DNA of 64,000 bases from Sulfurospirillum sp001602955. Its GTDB lineage: Bacteria > Campylobacterota > Campylobacteria > Campylobacterales > Sulfurospirillaceae. Within the stretch, counting starts at the first letter, position 1; each line of letters starts with the position of its first letter. The notes below the pieces were generated by a model. The model was not told where the DNA came from, searched no databases, and saw nothing but the letters and a program-made list of their open reading frames with translations. A program made the position numbers and the translations under genes. Where the stretch lies: positions 248,001-312,000 of the forward strand of contig LVAC01000011.1 of the NCBI GenBank assembly GCA_001602955.1, read 5' to 3'. Of this stretch, positions 17,706 to 27,123 are shown in pieces.

Positions 17706-19316
17706 CTACGATTTAAACTGTTCTAGTTTATGGTTAAGGTTCTCAGCAAGTTTGGAGAGATGATCGGCAGCACTGGCAATTTCTTCGACACTTCTAGCAT
17801 TTTCACTGGTAATCGCGTTAATATTGGTGACAAGATCAACAATCTTTTCTGTGTCTTTGGCAATTTTAGTAGAGTTCTTAGCACTGATCGTGACAGACGC
17901 GACACTTTCTTGCATCACGGAAGTCGTATGGGTAATGGTATCTTCTACATTGGTTGAAACAGAGGCTAAGCGTCTAATATTTTGGGCATTCTTACTCATG
18001 TGATCTGAAGAATTCACAATGGCTTGGACAATGACATTGATGGTGGCATTAATTTCAGTCAAACTTTTTTGCGTACGTTCGGCTAGTTTTCGCACTTCAT
18101 CGGCAACAACGGCAAATCCCCTTCCATGTTCACCTGCACGTGCGGCTTCAATAGCGGCATTGAGGGCAAGAAGGTTGGTTTGATCGGCGATATCGGAGAT
18201 AACGGTTAAAATTTCTTTGACTTGCTCAGCATCTTTACTCATCTGTTCTAACTGCCCCGCCAAAGTCGTTTCTGCTTCACTGGCAAGTTCAACTTCATTT
18301 TTCAGCATAACGACTTCATTTTTAGCAGATTCGAGTTTTTCTCCTGCGACACCTATACTTTTTTTCATCGATTCGGACAGTAACGCCGTCTCTTGAACAA
18401 ACTTTTTAATAGAGACGATCTCTTCAATGGTATTATTGACAATCACTGTGCTGTGTTCGGCATTACGACCTATTTGCATACTGGTGGTGCTGAGTTCATG
18501 CGAAACGGAAGCATTTTCACTGGAGGAGTGTTTGACATCATCAATAATCACTTCTAAGGTATCGACTAAGCTATTGAAACTTTGTACGATCGCTTCAATC
18601 TCATTTTTCTTGCCGTACTTAATTCTAAACTTCAACTCTTTGTTTTGAACAAAACCTGCAATACCGTCACGAATCAGCGAAACGCCTTGCATAATGTTGT
18701 TTCGAATTGCGATGCCAAAGAGAATGACAGCTAGAGTAATCATCATAGCCGATCCTACGACCAGCTAACTTGCATGATCTTTTGTCACAATAGCTTCTTT
18801 TGCATCCGTCTCGGCAAGTTGTCGATTGTACTCCATCTGTTCTACAAAAGAGTTCGTCATCGCATTCATAATCGTAGGATTTTTAAAGAAAATATCTCTC
18901 GACGCTTCTTTATTATTTTCTTTTGAAAAAACAATCGCTTTATCCACAAGTTGAAGGTACGCGTTCACAGCGACGCGATCTTTTTGAAGGAACTCTTTAT
19001 CCGTATCATCCGAGATAAACGGTTCATATTTTTTTAAAGACTCTTCAAGGAGTTGTTTTCTTTTTTCAAGATCATCTTCGATTTTTTGCATAACAGTTAA
19101 ATCATCTTGAGCGATATGCTGCCAAATCAAAACTCGAATCATAGAGGCGTTGAAAAGAGCATCACTCAGTATTAAAACACTGGGCAAGGCATCAACGTTA
19201 CATGTATTTGTTTTTTGATAGACCGTTTCCATTTTTTGAATAGAAATACTCAAAACTCCGATAAGACCTAAAATAGCAATGAGTAACATTGCTAATAATT
19301 GTTTTGAAATGCTCAT
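17706..19316 (-). pseudogene. Methyl-accepting chemotaxis protein (four-helix-bundle type) with one internal TAG stop
   Basis: The 537-codon frame from ATG 19316 (preceded by AAGGAAGAG) to 17706 is interrupted only by TAG at 18765-18767, codon 184, at the start of the second transmembrane helix. The intact paralogue at 30490-32100 has exactly the same codon number and carries TTG (Leu) at the aligned position, so a single T to A change explains it. Domains: N-terminal helix, periplasmic four-helix bundle with NTCNVDALPS, second helix, HAMP-like region and the signalling tip EHGRGFAVVADEVRKLAERTQ. Codon use is clearly poorer in CpG than the paralogue. Confidence 0.88.
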
Positions 19317-19540
19317 TAAATTCTCTTCCTTTTGATTTTTTGATTGGTTTAGCTACGAAATACGAGGTTTTCCGACATCATAAATCACTTTTATGACCTA
19401 TCGTGATCTTTACTATTGTCACAAATGCTTTATCCAAAAAACGATATTACATAAAGTGTGTAGCAAGAGAATAGCTTTGCATTACGCATACAATCAAAGA
19501 ATGGGCATACCAAACTTTCAATGTTTTACCCTCTCCCTCT

Positions 19541-19550
19541 TTACATGTAA
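19541..19550. repeat. TTACATGTAA palindrome, intergenic copy
   Basis: Perfect copy in the divergent regulatory region, 117 bases before the repressor start. Confidence 0.85.
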
Positions 19551-19605
19551 AAACTTTTTGAGTTTGCCTATCATTTTAAGCCTTTTCTAATCTGAGTTGT
19601 TTTAA

Positions 19606-19627
19606 CATATGAGCAATTGTTCATATG
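19606..19627. promoter_or_regulatory. Operator of ArsR/SmtB-family repressor
   Basis: 22-bp imperfect palindrome made of CATATGAGCAA and TTGTTCATATG (one mismatch), followed by GAACA. It matches the TGAAC/TGAGCA-type inverted repeats bound by CadC, SmtB and CzrA repressors and lies 31 bases before the repressor gene, so autoregulation of the metal-efflux operon is likely. Confidence 0.75.
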
Positions 19628-19657
19628 AACAGCTATAGATTTTAAAAGGAGCATGCG

Positions 19658-20035
19658 ATGGGTGATGAATTTTGCAGTTGCGACATTGTGCACGAAAACG
19701 TCATCGAAATGGTGAAGAAGAAAATGCCACAAGAGGAAAAACTTTACGACCTTGCCGAGCTTTTTAAGGTTTTTGGCGACACGACGCGTGTGAAGATCAT
19801 CTCGGCTTTGTTTGAAGCAGAACTGTGCGTGTGCGACATCGCAGAACTCTTACATATGACCCAGTCCGCCATCTCGCATCAACTACGTGTTTTGCGTCAA
19901 GCGCGTCTTGTCAAGCACCGCAAAGAGGGAAAAGTCGTCTTTTATTCACTCGATGACGAACACATCAAAAACATTTTCAACCAAGGCTTAGAACACATTT
20001 TAGAACCACGAGGATTTGAGTATGCAATTTCATGA
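19658..20035 (+). CDS. ArsR/SmtB-family metal-sensing repressor (CadC-like)
   Basis: 125-residue winged-helix repressor. The N-terminal CSC motif (residues 6-8 region, EFCSCD) and ELCVCDIAELL in the recognition-helix area give the CXC-type cysteine sites used by CadC/ArsR proteins for Cd, Pb, Zn or As(III). The DNA-binding helix is MTQSAISHQLRVLRQARLV, followed by the wing HRKEGKVVFYSL. AAAAGGAG precedes the ATG. An operator is upstream and a P1B-type ATPase gene overlaps its end by 14 bases, so the metal is probably Cd/Zn/Pb. Confidence 0.93.
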   Translation: MGDEFCSCDIVHENVIEMVKKKMPQEEKLYDLAELFKVFGDTTRVKIISALFEAELCVCDIAELLHMTQSAISHQLRVLRQARLVKHRKEGKVVFYSLDDEHIKNIFNQGLEHILEPRGFEYAIS

Positions 20036-22019
20036 AACCGCCCCCCAAACCTGCGACGCGACAACGGGAAGTTGTTGTAGCAGATGCCAACCCATCGTCC
20101 CAGATCATGCCCATCACGACCATGATCACGATGAACACGACCACCACCACGGTTTAGGAGATTCGAGTTTAAAAGAGATGCTCACATCGTGGCATTTCAT
20201 CACGTTTTGCATCGGTGCGGTGCTTTTTATCGCCGCTGTTTTGATGGACGAGAGTCATCCTTGGCTATTTTGGACGTATCTGCTTAGCTTTTTTCTAGTG
20301 GGCGGCGAGATTCTCTACATGGCGGTTACCAACCTTTTCAAAGGACATGTTTTCGATGAAAACTTTTTGATGGGTCTTGCAACCGTAGGCGCATTTAGCA
20401 TCGGCGAATACCCTGAGGGTGTTGCCGTGATGCTCTTTTTTAGAGTCGGCGAATTTTTCCAAGACTTAGCGGTCGATCGCTCTCGCAAGTCTATTACCCA
20501 GTTGATGGACATTCGTCCCGATTTTGCCAATCTTCAAAGCGAAAACGGCGAGCAAAAAGTCAACCCAAGCGACGTGGCACTTGGCAGTCGTATCATCGTA
20601 CGACCCGGAGAGAAAATCCCACTCGATGGCACTATCATCGAAGGACGCTCCACACTTGACACCTCAGCATTGACAGGCGAATCTTTGCCCAAAGAAGTGG
20701 GTGTCGGCAGTGACGTACTCTCAGGAACCATCAACAAAACAGGCGTCATCATCGTTGAGACAACCAAACTCTTTTCAGAATCCACCGTTTCAAAAATCTT
20801 AGACCTTGTGCAAAATGCAGGGGCAAAAAAAGCGAAAACGGAGCAATTTATCACGACATTTGCGAAGTATTACACCCCATTTGTCGTGATCTCAGCGGCA
20901 TTACTTGCCTTTTTACCACCACTTCTGATGCAAGACGCACTGTTAAGCGAGTGGTTTAGACGCTCGTTGGTTTTCCTGGTCGTTTCATGCCCGTGCGCAT
21001 TGGTTGTTTCCATTCCGCTGAGTTTCTTTGGAGGCATCGGCGGCGCGTCTAAAAACGGCATCTTAGTCAAAGGCGGCAACTTTCTTGAAGCGCTCAACCG
21101 TGTCGATACCGTGGTCTTTGATAAAACAGGAACCCTCACCAAAGGCTTTTTCAGCGTCACATCGGTTCGCGCACTTCACGGTCACAGTGAGATCGACGTC
21201 CTACGCTTAGCGGCACTTGCAGAGATGCACTCCAACCACCCCATCGCGATCTCCATCAAACGTGCGTACATTGAGCCCTTAGATGCAGTTGTGAGCGATT
21301 ATGAAGAGCTTGCAGGGTATGGTGTCAAAGCGATCATCGATGGCAAAACCGTTCTTGCGGGCAATGCCAAACTGTTGGTCGAACATGCCATCGTGCATGA
21401 AGCGATCGACACACCTGATACAGTCGTGTATGTCGTGGTGGAGGGGCAACTCATCGGTTCTATCCTCATCGCCGATACGCCTAAAGAGGACAGCAAACAG
21501 GCTATTTTAGCACTTAAAGCACTTGGCATCCAAGACATCGTGATGCTCACGGGAGATAACCAAACTGCCGCCGATAAAGTCGCACATGAACTTGGCATCA
21601 CCCACGTTGAAGCCGAGCTTTTACCGCACCAAAAAGTGGAAAAACTGGAATTGCTTATGGCACAAAAAGCGGGCAACGGCAAAACCGTCTTTGTGGGAGA
21701 TGGCATCAACGATGCACCTGTCCTTGCTCGCGCAGACATCGGCATTGCAATGGGAGGCGTTGGAAGTGACGCCGCGATCGAAGCTGCGGACATTGTCATC
21801 ATGACCGATGAGATCAGCAAAGTCGCCACCGCACTTAAAATCGCCCATAAAACCCACGCCATTGTGTGGCAAAACATCATCTTTGCATTGGGTGTTAAAG
21901 GCATCATTTTGATCATGGGTGCGTTTGGAATTGCCACGATGTGGGAAGCCGTTTTTGGAGATGTCGGCGTTGCACTCATCGCCGTACTCAACGCGACACG
22001 GGTTTTAACGCATAAATAA
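20022..22019 (+). CDS. Heavy-metal P1B-type ATPase (CadA/ZntA-like)
   Basis: 665-residue metal-efflux pump of the inner membrane. The N-terminus lacks a classical ferredoxin-like GMTCxxC domain but has cysteine pairs (SCCSRC) and a histidine/aspartate-rich tract (DHAHHDHDHDEHDHHH). Core motifs: TGES phosphatase loop, the metal-site CPC at 323-325, phosphorylation D367 in DKTGT, HP in SNHPIA, and GDGINDAP. CPC with these features fits the Zn/Cd/Pb subgroup. Start is the ATG at 20022 with GAGGA seven bases before it rather than the TTG at 20016. Co-transcribed with the repressor gene. Confidence 0.94.
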   Translation: MQFHETAPQTCDATTGSCCSRCQPIVPDHAHHDHDHDEHDHHHGLGDSSLKEMLTSWHFITFCIGAVLFIAAVLMDESHPWLFWTYLLSFFLVGGEILYMAVTNLFKGHVFDENFLMGLATVGAFSIGEYPEGVAVMLFFRVGEFFQDLAVDRSRKSITQLMDIRPDFANLQSENGEQKVNPSDVALGSRIIVRPGEKIPLDGTIIEGRSTLDTSALTGESLPKEVGVGSDVLSGTINKTGVIIVETTKLFSESTVSKILDLVQNAGAKKAKTEQFITTFAKYYTPFVVISAALLAFLPPLLMQDALLSEWFRRSLVFLVVSCPCALVVSIPLSFFGGIGGASKNGILVKGGNFLEALNRVDTVVFDKTGTLTKGFFSVTSVRALHGHSEIDVLRLAALAEMHSNHPIAISIKRAYIEPLDAVVSDYEELAGYGVKAIIDGKTVLAGNAKLLVEHAIVHEAIDTPDTVVYVVVEGQLIGSILIADTPKEDSKQAILALKALGIQDIVMLTGDNQTAADKVAHELGITHVEAELLPHQKVEKLELLMAQKAGNGKTVFVGDGINDAPVLARADIGIAMGGVGSDAAIEAADIVIMTDEISKVATALKIAHKTHAIVWQNIIFALGVKGIILIMGAFGIATMWEAVFGDVGVALIAVLNATRVLTHK

Positions 22020-22027
22020 ACGATCAT

Positions 22028-22060
22028 GTTTACATGTAAAGAAAATCTTTACATGTAAAC
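22028..22060. terminator. Perfect 33-nt inverted repeat built from two TTACATGTAA palindromes
   Basis: Two copies of TTACATGTAA (22030-22039 and 22049-22058) form the arms of a perfect 15-bp hairpin with an AAA loop. It lies eight bases after the ATPase stop and ten bases before the stop of the convergent YjjB-like gene, a position typical of a bidirectional terminator. Confidence 0.75.
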
Positions 22061-22070
22061 ACCCAAACCT

Positions 22071-22544
22071 CTAAATAATCGGCTGTTTGCGCTTGGTGTA
22101 GTACATCGAAGGCAGTACCAAACCAAAGGCAATCGCAAATAGAATACTCACCGCGTGCAAGCCGTTTTCGATGAAACGAGAGAGCAAAACATCGGTGACG
22201 CCCTCGGTGTTCATGCGCACAAGGCTGATCATCATCTCATACGCATACGTTCCAGGAATCATCGGGATGATGGAAGCAACCGTGTAAACAGGTCTGGGCA
22301 TCACATAACGGCGTGACCAAAACACACCGATAATGCCGATCGTCGTTGCGGCGATAAACGTGGAGAGTTCGATAGAAAGATGCGCGTGCATGAGCACATC
22401 GCGAAGTCCGTACGTCAGCGCACCACCTGCTGCACAAAACGGCAATGCCGAGCGCGGTACGTTAAAAATCATCGCAAATCCCACAGCGGGAATCGCCGCC
22501 CACAAGGCGTTGAGTACAAGTTCCATCCACAGCATCGTTACCAT
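22071..22544 (-). CDS. Threonine/serine exporter-type protein, YjjB-like half
   Basis: 157 residues with four to five helices, the same length as E. coli YjjB. Signature AAIPAVGFAMIFNVPRSALPFCAAGGALTYGLRD and the later IPMIPGTYAYEMM identify the ThrE-type small subunit (DUF3815). In enterobacteria YjjP/YjjB export succinate. The start at 22544 overlaps the stop of the YjjP-like gene; the frame extends to 22622 inside that gene and is not used. ATG 22535 is an alternative start with a better-spaced AAGGA. Confidence 0.9.
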   Translation of the reverse strand: MVTMLWMELVLNALWAAIPAVGFAMIFNVPRSALPFCAAGGALTYGLRDVLMHAHLSIELSTFIAATTIGIIGVFWSRRYVMPRPVYTVASIIPMIPGTYAYEMMISLVRMNTEGVTDVLLSRFIENGLHAVSILFAIAFGLVLPSMYYTKRKQPII

Positions 22545-23269
22545 CCTTGCACCCCCAAAAGTCCCATAGCAAGCATAATGCCCAGTGATGCCATCAAGGT
22601 CATCAGCGTCGCTTGTGCCCAACGTCCCCAGCCCATGCTGATATAACCTTTAAAAGCATCCAACATCGCGTTGATGTAAGGAAAGCCCGGCACTAAAAGA
22701 AGCACGCTTGAAGAGAGCACGATATGCCCCGTGGTGCTCATGCCCTCGTAAAACGCCAGACTGGCGATGAGGGTACAGACAAACGCGGTAAACGCAAAGA
22801 CGATTAGCAACGAATAGTTACGACGCGACAGCTCTCTTCGCACCGCCATACCGACCGATGCCGCCACAAACGTGATGCCAAATCCCGCCCAATCCGCGCC
22901 TTGCAAATGGCTAAACGCCGCACACGCAAGACCGATCATAGGGATCAGCAACCATGCAGGGTACGCATTGGCATGAATGTTTGCCAATGCATATTCGACG
23001 CGCATGATGTCACGTGGATTTTGCTCCGCTTCAATGCAGATCGTAACGACTTGATGCACGATGGACATATTGATCGACTGCTCGTACGCGCGTCTTGTGG
23101 TGGTCACGGAAGAGTCGCCGATCAACGTGGTGAGCACCACTGCCGAGGGGATCAGCGACATCTCAATGGACGTGCACCCCAGTGCCACGCCCAAACGAGA
23201 CGAGAGCTGTTCGACCAAACGGCTCTCCGCCCCATACTCCAAAAGCATCGTGGCAACTCTGACAACCAC
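22538..23269 (-). CDS. Threonine/serine exporter-type protein, YjjP-like half
   Basis: Large subunit of the same two-part exporter (DUF1212): EYGAESRLVEQLSSRLG near the N-terminus, then five helices with LVPGFPYINAMLDAFKGYI and a C-terminus GLLGVQGW as in E. coli YjjP. From the GTG at 23269 it has 243 residues and lacks about 12 N-terminal residues that align with YjjP. Upstream codons stay open and homologous-looking (REEQTRITAV), and an AAAGGA ribosome site stands six bases before an ACG at 23305, so the true start may be ACG or a mutated ATG. Overlaps the YjjB-like gene by seven bases. Confidence 0.88.
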   Translation of the reverse strand: MVVRVATMLLEYGAESRLVEQLSSRLGVALGCTSIEMSLIPSAVVLTTLIGDSSVTTTRRAYEQSINMSIVHQVVTICIEAEQNPRDIMRVEYALANIHANAYPAWLLIPMIGLACAAFSHLQGADWAGFGITFVAASVGMAVRRELSRRNYSLLIVFAFTAFVCTLIASLAFYEGMSTTGHIVLSSSVLLLVPGFPYINAMLDAFKGYISMGWGRWAQATLMTLMASLGIMLAMGLLGVQGW

Positions 23270-23484
23270 GGCGGTAATTCGTGTCTGTTCTTCTCTTGAG
23301 ATCGTGGGAAATCCTTTGTATGTTCTATGGGTAGAATCATAGTTAAAATAGGTTTAAAATGAAAAGAGAACCATCTTTTTGAGGTACACGATCACCTTTT
23401 TTACGCTTACATGTCACGTATATCTCTTGGTTTTTCTCTAACCTTCATTTTGCTACAATAACGCATTTAAATCCGGAACGAACG

Positions 23485-24840
23485 ATGAACAAGCTCTGTA
23501 AAATAGCCCTTTTAGCCATTACGTTTTTACATGTCGCAAAACTTTTTATGCCCGTGAGTTTGGAGCTTTTATCGTTTTTTACGGCCGTGTTGTTTGTCTG
23601 CGGTTTGGGAATGCAAAAAAAAGGATTCTTGCGCATTACGGTGCTTTTTTTCGTTTTGGGAACGACGATCCTCCTTGCATACCGCCTTGCCTTTCCCGTC
23701 TGGATGCAATCGCTCACGTCCATGACCAACATTATCGCGATTATCGTCGTCATGCAACTCTTTTCCATTCCCATCGAAGCGGGGCGTTACAGCGACACCG
23801 TCGAGTATTGGCTCAAAAAACTGTTTCGCAAAGAGAGTTCGCTTTACTTTTTTGCGATGCTCGTTACCAACCTTTTTTCGAGCTTTTTACTCTTCGGAAC
23901 CGTTCCCGTCATGGTCGCGCTCTTTAACAAAGCCCTTAAAAACAGCGTTTTAGACTATCAACGTTTTTTTGCGACCGCGATTATGCGCGGTTATGCGCTC
24001 GTGCTTTTTTGGGCACCCGGAGCCGTCATTATCTTGCTGGTCATGCAAGTGACGCACGTGTCGTGGTCGGAACTTTTCGTACCGGGCTTTTTATTAAGCA
24101 CGATCGGACTCATCACGTCGTACCTTTTGGAGCATACGTTGCGTTTCAACCGCCCCGTCCTTTCAGAGCCGTTTGAAGCCTCCGCAAACCTTGCGCGCAA
24201 TGCCCCGAGACAAACGGCGCATATCGTACTAGTCGTCGTTTCGCTTTTACTTTGCATCGCCCTTTTGGAGTCTTTTTCCATCGGCACGGCGACGGGAAGA
24301 ATTTTACTTGCGGGTTTTATGATCTCCGTCGTTTGGATCGTTTCGTTTGCGAAGCATCCCAAGCTTGTTACGATCTTGAAAACGTATGCGCAAAGCGGCA
24401 TCACGCAAGCAACCGACTTTGCGGTCTTTTTTATCGCGGTGGGATTGTTTGCGGGAGCGATCGATCATAGCGGTATTTTGATGCACGTTCAACCCCTCTT
24501 GCAAGAGAGCATCAACCGCATGGGCATTTTTTCCATCGTCGTCATACCGCTTTTATTTATCGTTATTGCGATCTTCGGTATTCATCCGCTTGTCCTTGCG
24601 GTGATGTTCGGCAAGATTTTGCTTTCCCTCTCGTTGCCGCTCTCTTCCGTTTCGGTGGCACTTCTTTTGATCTTAGCGGCGGCGATCTCGTTTATCGTTT
24701 CGCCGTTTGCCGGTATGTCGCTGATGACCGCCAAGTTTTTAAACGTCACGCCGCTTGACGTTTCACTGCGATGGAACCTGCTCTTTTGCACGCTTTTTTT
24801 GGCGGAAGGGATTTTATTTGCTTACATGTGGTCTTTCTAA
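23485..24840 (+). CDS. Polytopic membrane permease, family not identified
   Basis: 451 residues with about eleven or twelve hydrophobic helices and few charged loops. The internal arrangement (two halves each containing a hairpin-like SPFAGMSLM or FGTVPVMVALF segment) resembles ion-transporter-superfamily carriers such as citrate or arsenite permeases, but I do not recognise a specific family. ACGAACG before the ATG is a weak ribosome site; TACAAT about 30 bases upstream may be its -10. Its stop overlaps that of the convergent glutamine amidotransferase gene by four bases. Confidence 0.75.
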   Translation: MNKLCKIALLAITFLHVAKLFMPVSLELLSFFTAVLFVCGLGMQKKGFLRITVLFFVLGTTILLAYRLAFPVWMQSLTSMTNIIAIIVVMQLFSIPIEAGRYSDTVEYWLKKLFRKESSLYFFAMLVTNLFSSFLLFGTVPVMVALFNKALKNSVLDYQRFFATAIMRGYALVLFWAPGAVIILLVMQVTHVSWSELFVPGFLLSTIGLITSYLLEHTLRFNRPVLSEPFEASANLARNAPRQTAHIVLVVVSLLLCIALLESFSIGTATGRILLAGFMISVVWIVSFAKHPKLVTILKTYAQSGITQATDFAVFFIAVGLFAGAIDHSGILMHVQPLLQESINRMGIFSIVVIPLLFIVIAIFGIHPLVLAVMFGKILLSLSLPLSSVSVALLLILAAAISFIVSPFAGMSLMTAKFLNVTPLDVSLRWNLLFCTLFLAEGILFAYMWSF

Positions 24841-25544
24841 AGCGTTTTTGAATTGACATGTAAGAATTCTAAAAGCGTGCGCATCAACGCTTCGGTGCGT
24901 TGCGTACGCTCCTCAATCCGTAAAAACATCGCCTCTTCGTTTTGCACGTATCGCGAAGGGAGAAGTTCGTCACGGCAGTTTTCGACGATGGAGGCTATCG
25001 TCTTTTCGGTCATTTCCAGATGAAACTGCAAGCCTATCGTACTCTTTCCGATTTGAAAAGCCTGATGTGCGCACGCTTCGCTCTTTGCAAGCCAAAAGGC
25101 ATCGCGGGGAAGGTCAAACGTTTCGCCGTGCCAATGAAACACCTCAAGAGAGTGAGCAAAGGCAAAGACTCTCTCTTGGGTATCGCACCGAGCGGGTACG
25201 ATCGGAAACCAACCGATCTCTTTTTCGCGGTTAGGATACACCGCACTGCCTAACGCACTCGCGATCAACTGCGCTCCCAAACAAATGTCCAAAACAGGTT
25301 TGCAAGACGCGATCATCGAACGTATCCATGCTTTTTCTTCCGCAAGCCAAGGGTACGCCGCTTCGTCGTTGACGCTCATAGGTCCGCCCATGACGATCAA
25401 AAAATCGATCTCTTCGAGTTTCGGAAAAGAGGCGTTTTGTTCGTAAAAACGCGTGTATGTTATCTGATACCCTTGCGCGTCAAGCCACGGCTCGATCGTT
25501 CCTAAACCCTCAAAGCTTACATGTAAAAATGCATGTGCTCGCAT
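24837..25544 (-). CDS. Class-I glutamine amidotransferase-like protein
   Basis: 235 residues, stand-alone GATase1 domain of the type annotated as GMP synthase-like. Seen: the oxyanion region FLIVMGGPMSVND, nucleophile Cys in LDICLGAQLIASALG, HWHGETFDLP and the catalytic His in GLQFHLEMTE. Such proteins hydrolyse gamma-glutamyl bonds, for example of glutamine or of gamma-glutamylated metabolites. Start is the ATG at 25544 with AAAAAGGAG before it; an in-frame start at 25598 is upstream of that site. It carries a TTACATGTAA at 25517 encoding Leu-His-Val. It borders the ATP-grasp cluster but is divergent from it. Confidence 0.88.
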   Translation of the reverse strand: MRAHAFLHVSFEGLGTIEPWLDAQGYQITYTRFYEQNASFPKLEEIDFLIVMGGPMSVNDEAAYPWLAEEKAWIRSMIASCKPVLDICLGAQLIASALGSAVYPNREKEIGWFPIVPARCDTQERVFAFAHSLEVFHWHGETFDLPRDAFWLAKSEACAHQAFQIGKSTIGLQFHLEMTEKTIASIVENCRDELLPSRYVQNEEAMFLRIEERTQRTEALMRTLLEFLHVNSKTL

Positions 25545-25749
25545 ACGACTCCTTTTTAAAGCCTTCTCAAAGTGTTTCAAATCCTTTGGAAATAGCATAG
25601 CATAAAAAACCCCTCGCTTCGCCTTTTTTCCCGATACGACACGTTGTTTAAAAAATAACCAAAAAATTACGTTTTTATTCGCTTCCTCTGCTTATTTTTG
25701 TGCTAAACTGCTTGCATCACATTGACGTGAAAGGGCAAAGGTAACGGTC

Positions 25750-27123
25750 ATGACAGAGTCACACGCTCCCCTCTACGATGCTTTTAAAAGCGTCTTAAAT
25801 ACCATCGATACACAACGCGTCCAAGAGTTACTCGCCTACATGAACACCGAGGCGATCAATTTCAATCTCTTTAAGAACAATGCCTTTATCGAACGTAAAT
25901 TTCCTTTCGATATTATCCCTCGCATCGTTTCCCACCAAGAGTTCACGTACCTTGAACGAGGCATTCAACAGCGCATCTACGCCCTCAACCTCTTTTTAGA
26001 AGACATTTACGGTGCACAAAAAATCCTTAAAGACGGCATTATTCCCAGCGAATTCGTCTTCTCGTCCAAGGCGTATCTGCCCGCATTTGCGAATACACCC
26101 GTATCAAAGAATATTCGCGTGCATATCAGCGGAATCGACTTGGTCAAAAACAGCGTCGGCGACGGTTGGGTCGTTTTGGAGGACAATCTACGCGTCCCAA
26201 GCGGCGTGAGTTATCCGCTTTCGTTGCGTATTTTGACGCGCAAAGTTTTTCCCGAATTTTTTGAAAAGCTTCCTATTCAAAGCGTGCACGATTATCCCAA
26301 GCGTCTTGAAGCGGCGATGGACTACGTCAATACGGGAGGCATTAACGTCATCCTTACTCCCGGACGGTACAATTCGGCGTTTTACGAACACTCGTACCTT
26401 GCCAAACAAAGCGGTACGGTTTTAGCGACGGGAGACGACCTCTTCGTCGAAAAAGACAAAGTCTACCTTAAAACCTATCTCGGCAAAAAAGCGCGCGTCG
26501 GTGCGATTTACCGTCGTCTCGACGACGATGCACTCGATCCGGTAGAATTCAATGCCGACTCGCTTATCGGCGTACCGAACATCACCCAAGCCTATCGCGC
26601 CGGCAATATCGCGCTTATGAACAGCATCGGAAACGGCATCGCCGACGACAAAGGGATTTATTATTTTGTACCGGCGATGATTCGTTACTACATGAACGAA
26701 GAGCCGATCTTACAAAATGCACCGACGTATTTAGCGTTTTTTGAAAAAGATCGCAATCACATCTTACAAAACCTACGCACGCTCGTTATTAAAGACGTTG
26801 CCGAAGCGGGCGGATACGGCGTCGTTTTCGGCTCCAAACTCTCCAAAAACGAGCGCGAAGCCCTCAAAGACGCTATTATCAAAGAACCCAGACGTTTTAT
26901 CGCCCAAGAAGTGATCGAATTTTACGACATCGAGTGCTTAACAAACGAAGGAACGTTAAGCCCGAGAAAAGCCGATCTTCGAATGTTTTCGATCTTTAGC
27001 GACGATATTTTCATCTGGCCGTGCGGCTTGACGCGTTACGCGATGGATCCGAGCAGTTACATCGTCAACTCTTCCCAAGGCGGAGGATTTAAAGATACGT
27101 GGGTTTTAAAGGAGAGCAAATGA
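25750..27123 (+). CDS. Circularly permuted ATP-grasp protein (DUF404/DUF407)
   Basis: 457 residues, first gene of a five-gene coupled operon. The sequence follows the circularly permuted ATP-grasp family: LNLFLEDIYGAQKILKDGIIP, VVLEDNLRVPSGVSYPL, ILTPGRYNSAFYEHSYLAKQ, ATGDDLFV, YRRLDDDALDP and ALMNSIGNGIADDKGIYYFVPAMIRYYM. Comparative work predicts ATP-dependent peptide or amide bond formation for this family, always next to alpha-E and transglutaminase-like proteins, but the product is not known. The ribosome site AAAGG lies nine bases before the ATG. Homologous to the N-terminal half of the fused protein at 33073. Confidence 0.9.
   Translation: MTESHAPLYDAFKSVLNTIDTQRVQELLAYMNTEAINFNLFKNNAFIERKFPFDIIPRIVSHQEFTYLERGIQQRIYALNLFLEDIYGAQKILKDGIIPSEFVFSSKAYLPAFANTPVSKNIRVHISGIDLVKNSVGDGWVVLEDNLRVPSGVSYPLSLRILTRKVFPEFFEKLPIQSVHDYPKRLEAAMDYVNTGGINVILTPGRYNSAFYEHSYLAKQSGTVLATGDDLFVEKDKVYLKTYLGKKARVGAIYRRLDDDALDPVEFNADSLIGVPNITQAYRAGNIALMNSIGNGIADDKGIYYFVPAMIRYYMNEEPILQNAPTYLAFFEKDRNHILQNLRTLVIKDVAEAGGYGVVFGSKLSKNEREALKDAIIKEPRRFIAQEVIEFYDIECLTNEGTLSPRKADLRMFSIFSDDIFIWPCGLTRYAMDPSSYIVNSSQGGGFKDTWVLKESK

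Larger units (their letters stand above)
19317..19657. other. 341-bp divergent regulatory region between chemoreceptor and metal-resistance genes
   Basis: AT-rich. It contains a TTACATGTAA palindrome at 19541-19550, the ArsR-type operator at 19606-19627 and an AAAAGGAG ribosome site for the repressor gene. An open frame of 65 codons at 19393-19590 has no ribosome site or recognisable product and is not counted as a gene. Promoters for both flanking genes must lie here; no strong -35/-10 pair could be fixed. Confidence 0.6.

Noticed and set aside
19393..19590. 65-codon open frame in the divergent regulatory region
   Set aside because: No ribosome site, no recognisable features and it overlaps probable promoters.
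21299..22027. 242-codon open frame opposite the P-type ATPase gene
   Set aside because: Shadow of a strongly coding strand; product is a Ser/Thr/Met/Pro-rich low-complexity sequence.
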